From: Plectrocnemia conspersa
Lineage: Eukaryota; Arthropoda; Insecta; Trichoptera; Polycentropodidae
Direction of reading: 5' to 3'
Assembly (NCBI GenBank): GCA_009617715.1
Contig: VTFK01000166.1
Coordinates: 965,934 to 1,029,933, forward strand
Length of the DNA stretch: 64,000 nucleotides
This document shows, piece after piece, positions 48,181-60,400 of the stretch (within the stretch, counting starts at the first letter, position 1; each line of letters opens with the position of its first letter). The translations under genes were made by a program, and so were the position numbers. Below the pieces are notes generated by a model. That model made no database searches. It worked only from the letters and a program-made list of their open reading frames with translations, and was not told the DNA's origin.

Positions 48181-50239
48181 TAAATTTTGAAATAAATAAA
48201 TCTCATACAATTTTTTTTATGAGTTTCGTGGCATAGGAAAAGCTGCTTTATATTTAATTTAAATGATATTTTAAAATCTTTTTTTTTTAGTAAAATGCTT
48301 GAAAAGATTTGTGCTTATGTTTCGGCATCTTTTTGTTTAAAAAAAAGATCAAAAGATCTGTCATAACTATTTTATTTTATTTAAATAGTAAAAGATCATA
48401 TCCAAACATATTTTAGTAAGGGTGTGCTATTTATATTTATATAGTGATTTATCGGTGTAACATCATAGACGTTACACTAATGCGCTACAGCGGGGTTAAC
48501 GCAATAAAAAATTAGTAAGTAGCAAGACGTCAGACTGAAATCAGTCACATGTATTTTATTAATAGTGAACTATGCGCGAATAATCTCAATTTTATTTACA
48601 TTATTCTTGTGAGATTAGGAAAATATGTGATGATCTATTGTATTATAATATGATAGATAGCAATTGTCAATTGTGCTGAAAAAAATAATCCAATCGTCAT
48701 ATAGCTGTAAACCATTACAAATGTTTATGATCACAACATATACTACGAGCTTTAATACCGTAATTGGAAAATATCGATTTTTGATGCTTCCACGACATAA
48801 AGGTAAATTTAGTTATTGGTAAAATGAATGAAGACAATATTGATTTAATAAACTTGTTAAATCAACTATAAGCTAACATAATTTAGCAACTGATCTAATC
48901 TGACACATATTACGTATACACAGTTTAAGATGAATAAATTATATTTTTATATACATACATACGTAATTATTTATTTAATAATTATGGCGATTAATCAGCC
49001 AAAGTAATTATTTCTAAAATATAAACTACAAGGCCAAACTTTCATTCAATGTTCCAGAAAATAAAAAGGTCACAGTGCAAATTTTGTAATGGACAATTTA
49101 ATACCTTATGGCTTAATTTCGAGTGTGTTGACACAGGGAATGGAAAAAATGTATAATAATATATAATGCATTATGCGTACACCAGAATTATACTATATAC
49201 AGAATTCAATTACGAAACATATGATTAATTTGTCATTTATAGCGGGATAACATTATTGTGTTGTAAGAAGCCTTAAATAAATAAATAAATATGCGGATGA
49301 AAACCGTGTTGATGCTCCACTAAAGCCTGCCGATACTGAAGATGTATTTGTAAATAATTATATATTAATAACAGTAAAACATTACAGATGTATTAACTAA
49401 ATATGTGCTTAGACGTTAATATATATTATGTAAAAAACATGATACATTCACACATTGTCTGGTGTATTTAAAGCATTTATAATGCTGGATTTAGCATATT
49501 GTCGGTAGCGTGTAATATACTAGGTGTATATTAGTAGAGTGGTATAAAACGCAGCGCTTCCATTATTCATTCACATGGGAAGCCTTTGGAACTGTGGCCT
49601 GTGTCGAAATTCGCATCCCAGCGCTTCTGAAATATAGATGACCGCAGGAAAGGAGCAACAAAGGAATGACGTTTCTGCTGGAGCGAGATTGTGATTAATA
49701 AAATATCACGGCCATATAATATTACGTATTCGCTATGGGCTATGGTACACAATACGCATGACATTGTGCCATTGAGATTAAGTTGACACAGTATAGTCTG
49801 AAACATTAGATATGTATGTATGAATTAGAAATTATCAAGTTCTATTTATAATCATATTGTGTAACGAAAACGATAGACTATTTATCTAAGATTATATAAT
49901 TATAATTCAGATCGATCGTAACATATTAGGTTTTCCTAGATTTTCTTGATCTCACGGTCGTTAATCACAATTGAGATAAAATCGAGCTAGATATATGAGC
50001 CGTTGATATAGATTGTGGGACTAGTCCATATTATGTTATTGTTGGTTTGCGTTTGAACTGATTTAAATGTTTGTAATGATCTTAGGAAATGTACAGAAAA
50101 TTGGTTTTTCGAATAGGCATTTCTACAAAACCATAATCGCGATCATTTGGCAAGAATGTCCAGGAAATAAGAATTTATGGTCAATAATATATCCATTATT
50201 ATCGCTAGAGCGAATAATTTTCATCCACATTAAGGTTAA
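48181..50239. other. Spacer, no supported gene
   Basis: A weak copy of the LINE/SINE tail is at 48467-48500 on the - strand. At 49570-49700 a GC-richer patch reads QKRWDANFDTGHSSKGFPCE on the - strand, possibly a retroelement C-terminus, too short to call. TATA-like segment 2 is at 49543. Confidence 0.4.
49543..49580 (+). promoter_or_regulatory. TATA-type core-promoter-like segment 2
   Basis: TATAAAA at 49543-49549, AGCGCT at 49553-49558 and CATTATTCATTCACA after it. It resembles the segment at 51909 (ATAAAAG, AGTGCT, CATTATGAAT). Confidence 0.3.
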
Positions 50240-51110
50240 CTATATATTTATATTATGGACAGTGCACATATCGCTATGTTTGTGAGTTGTCATATTTTGT
50301 AGATGTTTTAAACAACAAGAAGTTACTTCTTGTGATCCTCTGGATGCAGTTGGTTCATCCCAGGTATACATGTGAATTTCTTCATCATGTAAATTGTGGA
50401 AATCTTGAATTAAAACATACATGTTTCGTTTGTAGTATGAAACAGAAACTCTCAGTTTAGGGTATGGTATTACTTTTTGCAAATCAAGATTTTTGAGACT
50501 TGCACTTTATTTTCTTGTAAGGCTTTTCTAGCTAGTTCGGCATATTTCAAATGAATTTCATATTGTTTCAACAGTTTTGTTTGTTCTTCATTATTGCGTG
50601 ACGTTTTAATTTGCATATTGCGCGAATTGCACTTTTGGCACGTGTCTTTACGTGAATGATGAAACTGCAAATTAAATCCTTTGTTAAAAATATTACATTT
50701 ATCAACGTGCAAATTGTACATTTTTCTTATATTCAATTCAAAGTTTAAAAACTTTCAATTTGGATTGTGAGATCTTGTATAGTGGCTTTCTGATTGAGGA
50801 AAACTCTCAATGTGTTCCTTAACGCGTTTTACTTCTTCCTCATTGGTTTTCTTGAAAGAACCTTTTATTCGACCACAAAAATCTACTCCAAATTTTTTTT
50901 GCATTGAGATCATTTTTCCTTTAGATATAATAAATGTGCCATAAGAAAATCTTTTGTACACTAAAATGTTTGCTTCTTTGCTATCTAAATAATATTTAAA
51001 ACTGCAAGTCTTTTGCGCTCTCCTGTAATTTCTCGGTCACATTCTTCTCTTAGCACTCTTCTATGTAAAACCATTAGTCTGTAAGACTCCAAAATTTCGT
51101 TTCCTCGTTA
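50240..51110 (-). pseudogene. Second uncharacterised transposon-like protein, decayed
   Basis: Four - strand pieces in order: VLHRRVLREECDREITGERK near 51075, VKEHIESFPQSESHYTRSHN at 50830-50770, IRKMYNLHVDKCNIF through FHHSRKDTCQKCNSRN (a CxxC pair) to 50470, and PYPKLRVSVSYYKRNMYVL with YTWDEPTASRGSQEVTSC to 50290. Many insect genomes carry uncharacterised proteins with the pattern V..HI.SFP..ESHY.R, MY.LY...C, F..PKKD.C..C, Y...L.VYN and W.E....RGS.EI.SCL. The last block looks like part of an RNase H-like transposase fold. I recognise the family but know no accepted name. At least two frame breaks make it inactive. Confidence 0.6.
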
Positions 51111-51469
51111 CTATGGAAACTAACTAACATAGCACACTTTCCAATTTTTATTAAATATATATTTTTTTTAAAGTAGACTTGCCTATCAAAATCAACAAAC
51201 AAATAAAATCATCGACCAAAATAAATTACACTGCTATTTATAGATATGATAGTGAATTGATTAAAAACAGAAATTTTAAGATAATTTATAATGAAAATTA
51301 GCTCTAATTTTTATTTTGTAACAAATTAGACTTGCCTCACTTTCAAAATAAACGACTCATATATTGATTCTAAGCTGTAATAAAAGTTTATAATTAATAA
51401 TTTGTCGCTGATTTACAGTTTCTTATTTATAAATGTTTATTTGTGTATTATAATAATACAATGTATTGA

Positions 51470-51545
51470 TTTTTTATTACCATAGTGACGCATTGGGATA
51501 AGCTGTTAAGTCACGATGTTTTTAATTAAATTAAAATAAATAAAT
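51470..51545 (+). mobile_element. LINE 3' tail with hairpin
   Basis: The hairpin arms at 51481-51489 and 51510-51518 pair in eight of nine positions, followed by TTTAATTAAATTAAAATAAA. No coding part upstream is recognisable. Confidence 0.65.
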
Positions 51546-54160
51546 CAGACTTTAGTTTACAATAAATAAATATATTTAATGAGTAGCAAAAATCTTGATC
51601 AAAGGCTGAGCGATCTCTAATTTGTGATGATTTTTGCTTGGATGGTCAAATTTAATCGTCAACCTTTGTACAAGTTATGAAAATATTCGGTACTATCACA
51701 ATCACTATTCCTATTATAAGACATTCTTATCTTCAAAATGATAAAAAATAAAATAATTAATTCTAAACTCGCATAGAGATAACTTCTGAACTGTACAATT
51801 TAATAATGATATCAGTAAGATCATAGCGACAAGCTTTTAATGCTTTTAATTCAGCAAACCCATCACTCTATTTCCGTTATCGATAGTCAGGATTTAAATA
51901 GAAGGTCCATAAAAGACCAGTGCTCATTATGAATCGTTGTCGCACAAGAAAAAGTATTTTTAACTATAATCTTTATTAGAATATTATTAGAGTATAAAGT
52001 AGATTTTTTTATTCACAAAAATACAAAAGTGCAAATCGATATCATTAACTCAATTAATATTATAAATTATGTGGAATAAAACTTTGTGCTTTTAATAGGA
52101 ACACAGTATTTTTCGTTCAAATCAAACTATTGTAGATATAGGTTAACATTAATCAGTATGAGAACTGCAATCTAATTAATTACATGATACGTCTAGTTTA
52201 TGGCCTAGATAGTGAATCAATTTCCTATGACGTTAAACAGCGAGAACCTATAAAGATGCACCACAAAGAAATCGTAAACATCGCTACCGATCGGGGTTTA
52301 TTTTTAATCATATGAGCTCAACCTTCCTTGCTAAAACAACATAGTGGTGTTAGTTAACCATTTAACGATATGGGTTAGTGGAACGCGATTGCTATAACTT
52401 GTAACATAAATTCTGTTCCTTAATCATATAATGCACTTTTATGAGCAGTTGATAATGCAAATGTAATCAATAGACTTTTATGCCATTCATGGCATTATTA
52501 AAATTATTAGTTATATCACATATTAATTACTTTATTAAACAGTAAAGCTTCTCGTTAAAGTGATTTATACGTAATTGAATTCACTCTGACTACATTAATT
52601 CATCTTGTTCACTTACATCCTAAATAAAGTGTTAGTGCTATTTCTAAACTCTCTTTTTCATTGTATATTGCCTTTCATCATAAGGTGTAATAGTTTTTTT
52701 TGAATGACACAATACTTGACTTAAGTAGGAACATTTTATCACTTCCATATGCTTCACTTTGTGATACATATTATGATACATATTTTTCATACATGCATGA
52801 AATTAAAATATATTTGCCATTTTAGAATTAAGATGCAATTGAAATAGAAACAAAAATAAATATGAATTATGATTCATTCTGTATATAATAAAGACAGTGC
52901 TACTGCAATGTGTAATGAAATAAAATCATTCTCCGATAATGGTTGAACTAAAAACACCAAAATGGCGTTCCAAAATAACTTTTATCGGATAACAGTAACG
53001 ATACGAGCTATTGTCCGTTACGCAATAGCATTCCCTTGGCGAATGTCAATCGGGAAAAAAAACATTTAATACATAAAAAAGCGAACAAAAAAAATATATT
53101 TTAAAAGACAAATTTAATAATAGTATTGTAATCATGTAACTTATATTATCCATCACTTTTTAGATTAAGTTGCTCTTAAAAATGGTTCTCTCTGGTACAG
53201 AAACATATAATACAAACATTAATTAGTATGTCCCCTTTTGTAATTTGAATATCAAAGTGTTCGAAATCCGCGCATATTCATAAAGGGAATATTTTAATAC
53301 ATTTGATGTTCACATGCATGTACTATATATGTACATATTAGAATCATTGCGATTGTAAGTAGATATGTTAATATTTCACAAGTCATAATAATTTATAAGT
53401 AGTCTATGAACTGAATAAAAAAAAAAGAGGATAATGACCCATGAATACAGATAAAAATGTGACAATCATAATATAATTACTGGTATGTCATTTCATACGT
53501 ATAATGAAACATCATCCAGAGAGTGGTTGATAATTAATTGAAGTTGCTAATTATCTTCTATACACAATTGAGATGAAGTTTTCTTAAAATATATATACGA
53601 ACTAAGTAATTTTTTTTAATTAAAAGAAAATATGTATATATCTTGCTCATAAAAATTTATATATGCCAAAAAAAAATATATTTTAATTGTGTTTTAATTA
53701 TTATCATTTAAAAATTTTTCTGTAAGATTTTTTCAAAAAATCCGCCATTTTAGGACCAAATGGCGAACTAACCTGAGACATTGTTTAGGTAAATTAAAAA
53801 TAATATTAAAACTACGACACTTATCTTGATCATAAAAATCGAAGAGCTACGCAAAATCAAAGATGAACATCTTTATGAAGAGTAAATGAGTGAAAATGCA
53901 CTATTATCATCGAGTAACTCACTTTAAAAATTGATTAAAAAAGCGTTTAATCATAATTTTCGTGCTTTGACATTGAAACAGAAACTAAGATCAACAAATG
54001 CACCGAGGTCCATTGTGATTATGTTAACAAATAAATAAAAAGGTATTTATATGAAAATAAAATATTTAATCTTTGTATCCTTCGTACATAAATTGCTATA
54101 TTATTTTACAATAATAAAAAAGCGTCACGGTAAAATGAGTCTCTGAGTCTATTTCATGGT
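51546..54160. other. AT-rich stretch, no supported gene
   Basis: Only TATA-like segment 3 (51909) stands out. A patch at 52950-53050 is slightly richer in GC without coding sense. Confidence 0.4.
51909..51945 (+). promoter_or_regulatory. TATA-type core-promoter-like segment 3
   Basis: ATAAAAG at 51909-51915, AGTGCT at 51919-51924 and GTTGTCGCAC at 51936-51945. The last block is identical to that at 44108-44117 and at nearly the same distance from the TATA box. Confidence 0.3.
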
Positions 54161-55025
54161 TTGGCACATATACCAACAACTATTGTTGAGCTAGTTTTTT
54201 TTAGACATAAAAGAGCGTTCTCTATGACACTATACTGTAAGCAAGATCTATGTAGAATACTTGCATGTGCTTTTTACAAGTCAATAATGTTTTGTTGTCA
54301 AAGGGTGGATGGTCAAGCCTATCATTTCGAGCAACGTGTCATTATCCAGTTGATGAAGGGGTGGGAGTTAGCTTTTGGTTGCTGCCTAACGACCGTCGAA
54401 CACGGAAGCATCGATAATCACGCTATGGTCACGAGCCAACCTGTCACATTATTAGTCTTATGCAACTTTGCTGTCATTCTGGGCAGTTGACCTTGAAATC
54501 GCATGGTCAGTGGCCACCCGACCATCTCCAGTTCAGAGACAATCAGCAGTGAATATTAATTATTATCTGATTGTGAAAGGTCACTGTAATGACTAGTTAA
54601 TGCTATATGAGAAATGGCGTTATCGTGGTGGAAAATGTCTTTATTCTGCAATGACCCACTTAATTGCATTACATTTACTATGTGATATTTTGGTTTATTA
54701 CTGGCAGCTGATAGAGGATATATTTAAGATTGCGGCTCACTTTAGTGATGGGTACCGCACGAACTTACCGAAAGGCAAAAACGTGTGTTCAGTGAAATGT
54801 AATTTTTAAATTAAAATATTTTACATTAATTTAGTCTATTTTGTTAAATGGAAATTGTACATATTTTTTTGCATAGTTTCGATAATCTTTTCTTTATCAA
54901 ATCATCAGTGAGTATATCAAATATGTGATTTTATTCATTTAGCGTCACTTTATTGATAAATAATGCTTGAATTGTTTAGCTAAAATTACTTTTTCTGCAA
55001 AAAACCTGTCATTAACTGAAACTAG

Positions 55026-55156
55026 CAGACACATTCTCTTTCGCTTGACAAGAATGAGTGAGAAGAAGTGGCGTGCGGAACGTATGTAACGCACGCCCTT
55101 ATCTCTCACTCGCTCTTGTAACTTAACACGCGAGCGAACGAAAGGTAATGTGTCTC
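55026..55156. repeat. Imperfect palindrome of about 130 bp
   Basis: AGACACATT near 55028 pairs with AATGTGTCT near 55147, and ACAAGAATGAGTGAGA with TCTCACTCGCTCTTGT around a GC-rich tip (GGCGTGCG / CGCACGCC). The spacing is unequal at one place (a one-sided insertion of about 15 bases). A small foldback transposon, or the source of a hairpin RNA. Confidence 0.7.
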
Positions 55157-55710
55157 ACCGTACGCGCCTGGAAACTAGGGAAGTCAGTTAAATTAAATTC
55201 ATCGTAAATTCCTCGAAAGAAGTTGAACAGGTTTTTTCTGAACTGTGCGAGATATTTACGAGGTCAATTCTATAAAGAAAATTCTCAATTTTATAAGAGT
55301 TTGTATTGCAGACGGACGTATATTGTGGCAAAATAAAAGATGACATATTTTATTTTTTTACTAGGCTAAGTCGAGATATTTTTACGAGCACTAATTTATA
55401 AAGAAAATTTGACCTCGATATGATAAAAAATAAAGTATAAAGCTATGAATCTGATGTTTTTAAGACTTTTTTAAAAATTTCTGCTTTTAAGACTTTTTGC
55501 AAAAACTGCAATTTTTTATTTTTACCAGTTTTTTTAAAAGATAATGAGGACAATTAAAATGAGCAATGTATAAAATAAAATAGGCATTTAATAAAATATA
55601 TGTGCATTCAAATAAAAATGTTTACCGGATCATCCGCGCAGTGAATAAATACAGTTCTATACGTTTTAACTGATCTAATTACAAAATTTATATCCATTCT
55701 ATTAAAAATA

Positions 55711-56160
55711 TAACTTACTGTAACATTTGCTGTTCAAACCCGAACCTAACATAATGAAAGTTCTAAAACTAATTATAATTATTACCATTAGATTCGTTTA
55801 GGTTAGGTTTGGGCTTCGATACAAAATATTGCTCAATGTAATTTAATGGTCATTTTATATATTTTAATGCACAAATCATTCGTTTTAATGCACACTACAA
55901 ATAAAATATGTCTATTTATTATGTTAATGAAACAAATAATTTATTTAAACGTACACATTAATTGGTCTAATTAGTAAATTTATATTGATAATGTTAAAAA
56001 TATAACTTACTGTAACATTTGCTGTTCAAACCCAAACCTAACCTAATGAAAAATCTTAATCTAAAACTAACTATAATTATTGAACTTCCATTAAATATGT
56101 TTAAGTTAGGTTCAGATTTGAACATAAAATATTGCTCAATGTAATATTTTTTATTGATTT
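55711..56160. repeat. Tandem duplication, period 292
   Basis: TAACTTACTGTAACATTTGC starts at 55711 and again at 56003. Each unit holds TTCAAACCC(G/A)AACCTAAC and, about 100 bases on, its inverse, then AAAATATTGCTCAATGTAAT and TTTTAATGCACAC. Each unit is thus a small palindrome duplicated in tandem. Confidence 0.75.
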
Positions 56161-57000
56161 AAAAAATATTTATTCAATGCTCATTTTTTATATTTTAATG
56201 CACACACAAATTTTCATCCGGTTTCTGCAAACATATAATTTGAAAATCGGTTTATTGAAAAGTCACTTTTGTATAAAAGTGTATATGTTTTATTCCACGA
56301 ACCATTCAATCACAATTTTCCCGAAGCGATACGATGTTTATTGATCCTGATTTGTAGATGCCATGAATAGCAATAGGCGGGCTACTTTTATGTGTGCCAC
56401 CGTATCAAAAGTCACGCTATATAATGTCGTTACATAATAGATTATCTGCCGTTTCACCGGTACGTCTGCGAAAAATCTGACCTCTAAATTCCAGTGATTC
56501 ACTTTCGATGCTTGGCCTCAATATCACCATCGCTGTTGATAACAGAGCTCATAATACCGGTCTCAATTTTTTTTGCTACCGAAATGATATTGTAATCAAT
56601 TCATAATATTTTACGCAATGCCGATAGTATCAGTATTATAAGAAACATACACGCAGAGTTCCGGGTGTAGAAAGTTAATTCATAAGCTATAATTTTTATA
56701 CAACGTGTGAGGCAGATAAGAACAAAATGTTGAATTGGAACATCGCAAAAAATAGCATATGATTCCTTATGTTAATTGAATAGTAATCGACGGTTCTAAC
56801 ACCACGTTAAAATATAACTTAGAACACTTTTTACTTTCACGTCAATACAACAGTTAAAAGTTATGGTACTGTTAGCTCAAATAATAAAAAAAAAACTCTA
56901 CAAAGCATTTAATTAAGCACCTAGCTTTATTTACCAAATGCTAAATAATTTATTGAAGAAGGATAGAGGGTGCTTCATAATAGTTGGGTTTGTTACCGAG
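56161..57000. other. Spacer, no supported gene
   Basis: A mixed stretch at 56380-56580 is less AT-rich but has no coding or repeat signal I can name. Confidence 0.4.
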
Positions 57001-57547
57001 TAGGGTTCTCAATCGAATATTTGATTATTCAAATTATTTTCCCAATTTTCAACTATATGAATATACAAATAATTGATCGAATATTCATATTCATGCAAAA
57101 TATTCGTTCATACTATCTTGAATTAAATTTAAAAAAATTTAGAATGAAACAATATGCATATTTGAGCAACACATGTTTCAAAATGCGAGACAATAAGACG
57201 CTTCTCCTCAACAATAAAAAAAATTTACGCTTTCAAAAAAACATTCGTGAATAGAACGTTTATCGGCGGTATCTACTATGACCGAAATTTGCAGAATTCG
57301 TTCCTTGAACGAAACAAAATATAATATATACCCACATTTTATTATCGCTTAACGTTTATTTCAAAAACAGGTGTGCGTCGTAAATTTTTCTAAAGTTTGT
57401 TTTTGTATCTGTTCAATGAATTTAATAATTTAATTACAGTTAATTTATTTATTTATTTTGATTTTTTTACATTCAATTTAATATCAGTAAAAACCGAAAA
57501 AATCTAATATATTCGAAGTTAAAAACTACGGATAATTGAGAACCCTA
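57001..57547. mobile_element. hAT-like MITE (547 bp) with near-perfect target duplication
   Basis: The ends TAGGGTTCTCAAT and ATTGAGAACCCTA are perfect inverted repeats. The flanks TTACCGAG (56993-57000) and ATACCGAG (57548-57555) agree in seven of eight bases, the duplication length of hAT elements. The inside is AT-rich and non-coding. A partial copy is at 23430-23790. Confidence 0.8.
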
Positions 57548-58024
57548 ATACCGAGCGATAAGTTACAGATGCAAGCTTTTTTAATTTTTTAATTGCTCGT
57601 TAATAAAAACATTTAACCATTGATGCAAAATATTGTTTTTATTTCATAGACGATATTTAAATTTGCATGTAAATAATGCTCTAAACAAATGATTGATGCA
57701 ATCGATCCAGATGTTCCAAATATTTTTTTGTTATAAATCTGACTATCATGACAAATATAATTAAAATAAATAAATATGGTGTACACTTAAACTAGATAAG
57801 CAACGTTCCAGCTACTCATATGAATCACTAAAAACATATCCCAGATTTATTTTAATTTTCTTAAACAAAAAAGGATTTTTTCATCGCCTTCGAAAAGCAC
57901 AATGGAACGATGCGGACGAAATCCGCATTTGTTTAATATTACAATAATATTACAAAAATTTAGGGTTATTTTTCCTATATAATTATTTCATATAAATTAT
58001 ATCATTTTAAATAAATATACAGTA

Positions 58025-58545
58025 CAAACTTTCCTTGACCTTTCGCCTACAAATTATCACTTTAGACTTATGACATCTAACATTAATACTCAAATTGAGG
58101 CCATTTACCTAAATTATAATTTGACACACTATATAACATAAAATACTCAATTATTATGTACGTTGTGGTTAGTGTATATATGTATGAAAAACGCATATAA
58201 TCGATTGTATATCAAGCATATGATTAGTGGAAAAGCTCTCACATAAGTTAGCTAAATTCGCTTCAATTATAAAATAATAAATTATTTACTTTACCATTCG
58301 TAGATTAGTAACTTAGAAGTACAAAGCGAAGCTTACCTGTAACAATAATAAAAAATACATTAAAATTAAAATTTATAAAAGTCAAGTGACATTTGATCAA
58401 AATTATCTTTCTTTCTAAGTCACTTAATTTTAGTATGGTGACTTATTTTTTTTTTATTTTTAACGATTGATTCAATCTGTCATTATTATCTAGCCTTGTT
58501 TAAGCAATTTTAAATGAATTAATGCCCCACAAAAAAATACAGTAA
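58025..58545. repeat. Duplicated segment, copy 2
   Basis: Partner of 42735-43210. The 28-base identical block lies at 58318-58345. Confidence 0.6.
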
Positions 58546-58800
58546 GAACTGTTTTTAAAATAATGTTTTTTTGCTACTATTGCATTTGTATTAACTATTG
58601 TTTTTTTTTTGTTATCACAGAGAATCCACGTTTCATCCCTATTTATCACATGATGCAAAAAAGCGTATTTGTTAAATATATGTAAAGACAAAGTATCATA
58701 CATTTAAACGCGCATCGCTGCGGTACTCATATCCTATGTTTCCAAGCCTTACATATTTTTTGACGTATCTTTAAACACTCGATCATAAACCAGTATTATA
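58500..58800 (-). pseudogene. Mariner transposase relic, copy 2
   Basis: The - strand frame reads NKYAFLHHVINRDETWILCD followed by NKKK, the block around the first catalytic aspartate of mariner. Upstream (58800-58700) the sequence matches 34585-34690 closely, though in changed frames. Confidence 0.65.
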
Positions 58801-58969
58801 GATAGGGGTGGATGCTCACATAACAATAAACAATGCAACACTACACATTGCGTCGGTTGCGTACGCTGACGAAATCCGAGGCAACCGACGAAAACCGAGA
58901 CAATTTTTTCGCGGAAAAAAATCGACGAAAACATAGGTACTTATGTATATCAAATTAAATGAGGAACAT

Positions 58970-59400
58970 ATAAACCAAATTTTGACCAATAGGAGAGCGC
59001 AAAAAACAATTATCACTTTTCAGAAGTCAAAAATCCACGTCAAAAGCAATAAAATCGTGTCTTCGCCGTCGCAGTGGGAACGCTCGGTGATCTGAGGTTC
59101 ACACTACAGCTTTTATAATAATATTACAAATTTAATGAGGAACATATAAAGCAAATTTTGACCAATAGGAGAGCGCAAAAGACAATTATCACTTCTCAGA
59201 TGTCAAAAATTCACGCCAAAAGCAATAAAATCGTGCCGTCGCCATCGCAGTGGGAACGCTCGTTACCGAGCGTTCCCCACTGCGACGGCGCCAGCCTCGA
59301 TTTTATTGCTTTTGACGTGAATTTTTGACTTCTGAGAAGTGATAATTGTTTTTGCGCCCTCCTATTGACCAAAATTCGGTTTGAATATACTTTGATCAGC
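58970..59400. mobile_element. Foldback element with two left arms and one right arm
   Basis: Two left arms (from about 58976 and 59153, the first with its own half-core CGCAGTGGGAACGCTCGG), then the GC palindrome near 59247-59286 with one extra base in one arm, then a right arm ending GAATATACTTTGATCAGCCC. The outer end, CTTATATAAAAAG, matches inverted the outer end of the copy at 62500. Confidence 0.8.
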
Positions 59401-59529
59401 CCTCTTATATAAAAAGTAACATATCATATTTTTTAAACATAATAGCAAACTGCAGATTAACTATAGAGCAATATGCGAGATGCGACGCATGTTTGTATTT
59501 TTTCTTCTGCTTATTTTCTCCTGAGAGTT

Positions 59530-59700
59530 AAGTTAGTTTTGTTTAATTCGTGTTGGTTAAGTTTGGGTTTGAACAGGAGATGAACGTTTCGCAACTGGCA
59601 AATTGAGTTTCATAAACATTTTAGAGCAGCATATAATTTTACTAGCGCCCAAAAGTTAAATTATATTTTCGCTAACACAAATATATATCTCCTTGTGAAA
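59530..59700. repeat. Dispersed repeat shared with 24600-24800
   Basis: Same order of blocks as at 24600-24800, directly beside the foldback element in both places (24375-24515 and 58970-59400), so the two repeats may form one larger unit. Confidence 0.55.
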
Positions 59701-59914
59701 ACGTACTTGGACTTTACTAGTAAAAATAAAACTTCACTAAAAAATGCACATTCACTGTTAAAAATTATATATTCACTAGTAAAAATATATATATATCTAC
59801 CGTTAAAAATATATTTCAATGTGATTTCACTGAAATGACATATTTAAAAAAATATTTTCAGGACAGATTCGAGATTTTATTTAAGAGATAACACGATAGC
59901 TTTCTGGTTTAGAA

Positions 59915-60105
59915 TCAAGGACATTATTTTTGCTTGTTTCAACGGAGGGGGGGGGGCAAAATTTTGCGAGTCAGTGTTTTTTTAAAATATTTTTATTTCA
60001 GTAAGATTCATAGTATTTTATCAAATGACATCCATTTTTCAGGCCAAATTGAAGATTGGGGGGGGGGTAAACCCCTTCTGTCGTTACTGTCGTTGCCAAA
60101 ATGTT
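59915..60105. mobile_element. Decayed MITE of the CAGGGACGTCATTT family
   Basis: It starts CAAGGACATTATTT and contains G-runs near 59947 and 60060, with AAGATTCATAGTATTTTATC between, as in the other copies. The right end is decayed. Confidence 0.55.
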
Positions 60106-60319
60106 TTTGGTGGATCTGAATAACATATCTATACGCAAAAAGTCGGGCTGAATCAATTGCAAAAAGTGTACTATTTTATACATAGCTTTAGATTAAAGCA
60201 CTATTGTATTTCACATAAAGGATTAATCAATTTAATGTTTTTTTTGCATTCAATACAATAATGAGTGCTTAAACCGATAGACGTTACTAAACAATGGATT
60301 TATTTTCGGTGGAATAGTT

Positions 60320-60400
60320 GGGACGTTGAACTCCTCCCTTTCCCCGATAGTATATAAGCCTGAACGCTGTCATACTTTTTTACCTCCGTTCGAAATTCGA
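60320..60400 (+). promoter_or_regulatory. TATA-type segment 4 next to a repeat block
   Basis: TATATAAG at 60351-60358, AACGCT at 60363-60368 and TCATACTTTTTTACC after it. The bases just before (CTCCTCCCTTTCCCCGATAG) are the inverse of the repeat block found three times at 39.98-40.78 kb. The TATA element may therefore belong to a repeat. Confidence 0.25.

Noticed and set aside
54161..54490. 109-codon open frame on the + strand
   Set aside because: No domain, no splice context, no start context or repeat match; composition near random. Not called a gene.
55735..56110. Interstitial telomere repeat (TTAGG-like)
   Set aside because: The motif is TTAGGTTTGGG, once per unit and inverted, not a short tandem repeat.
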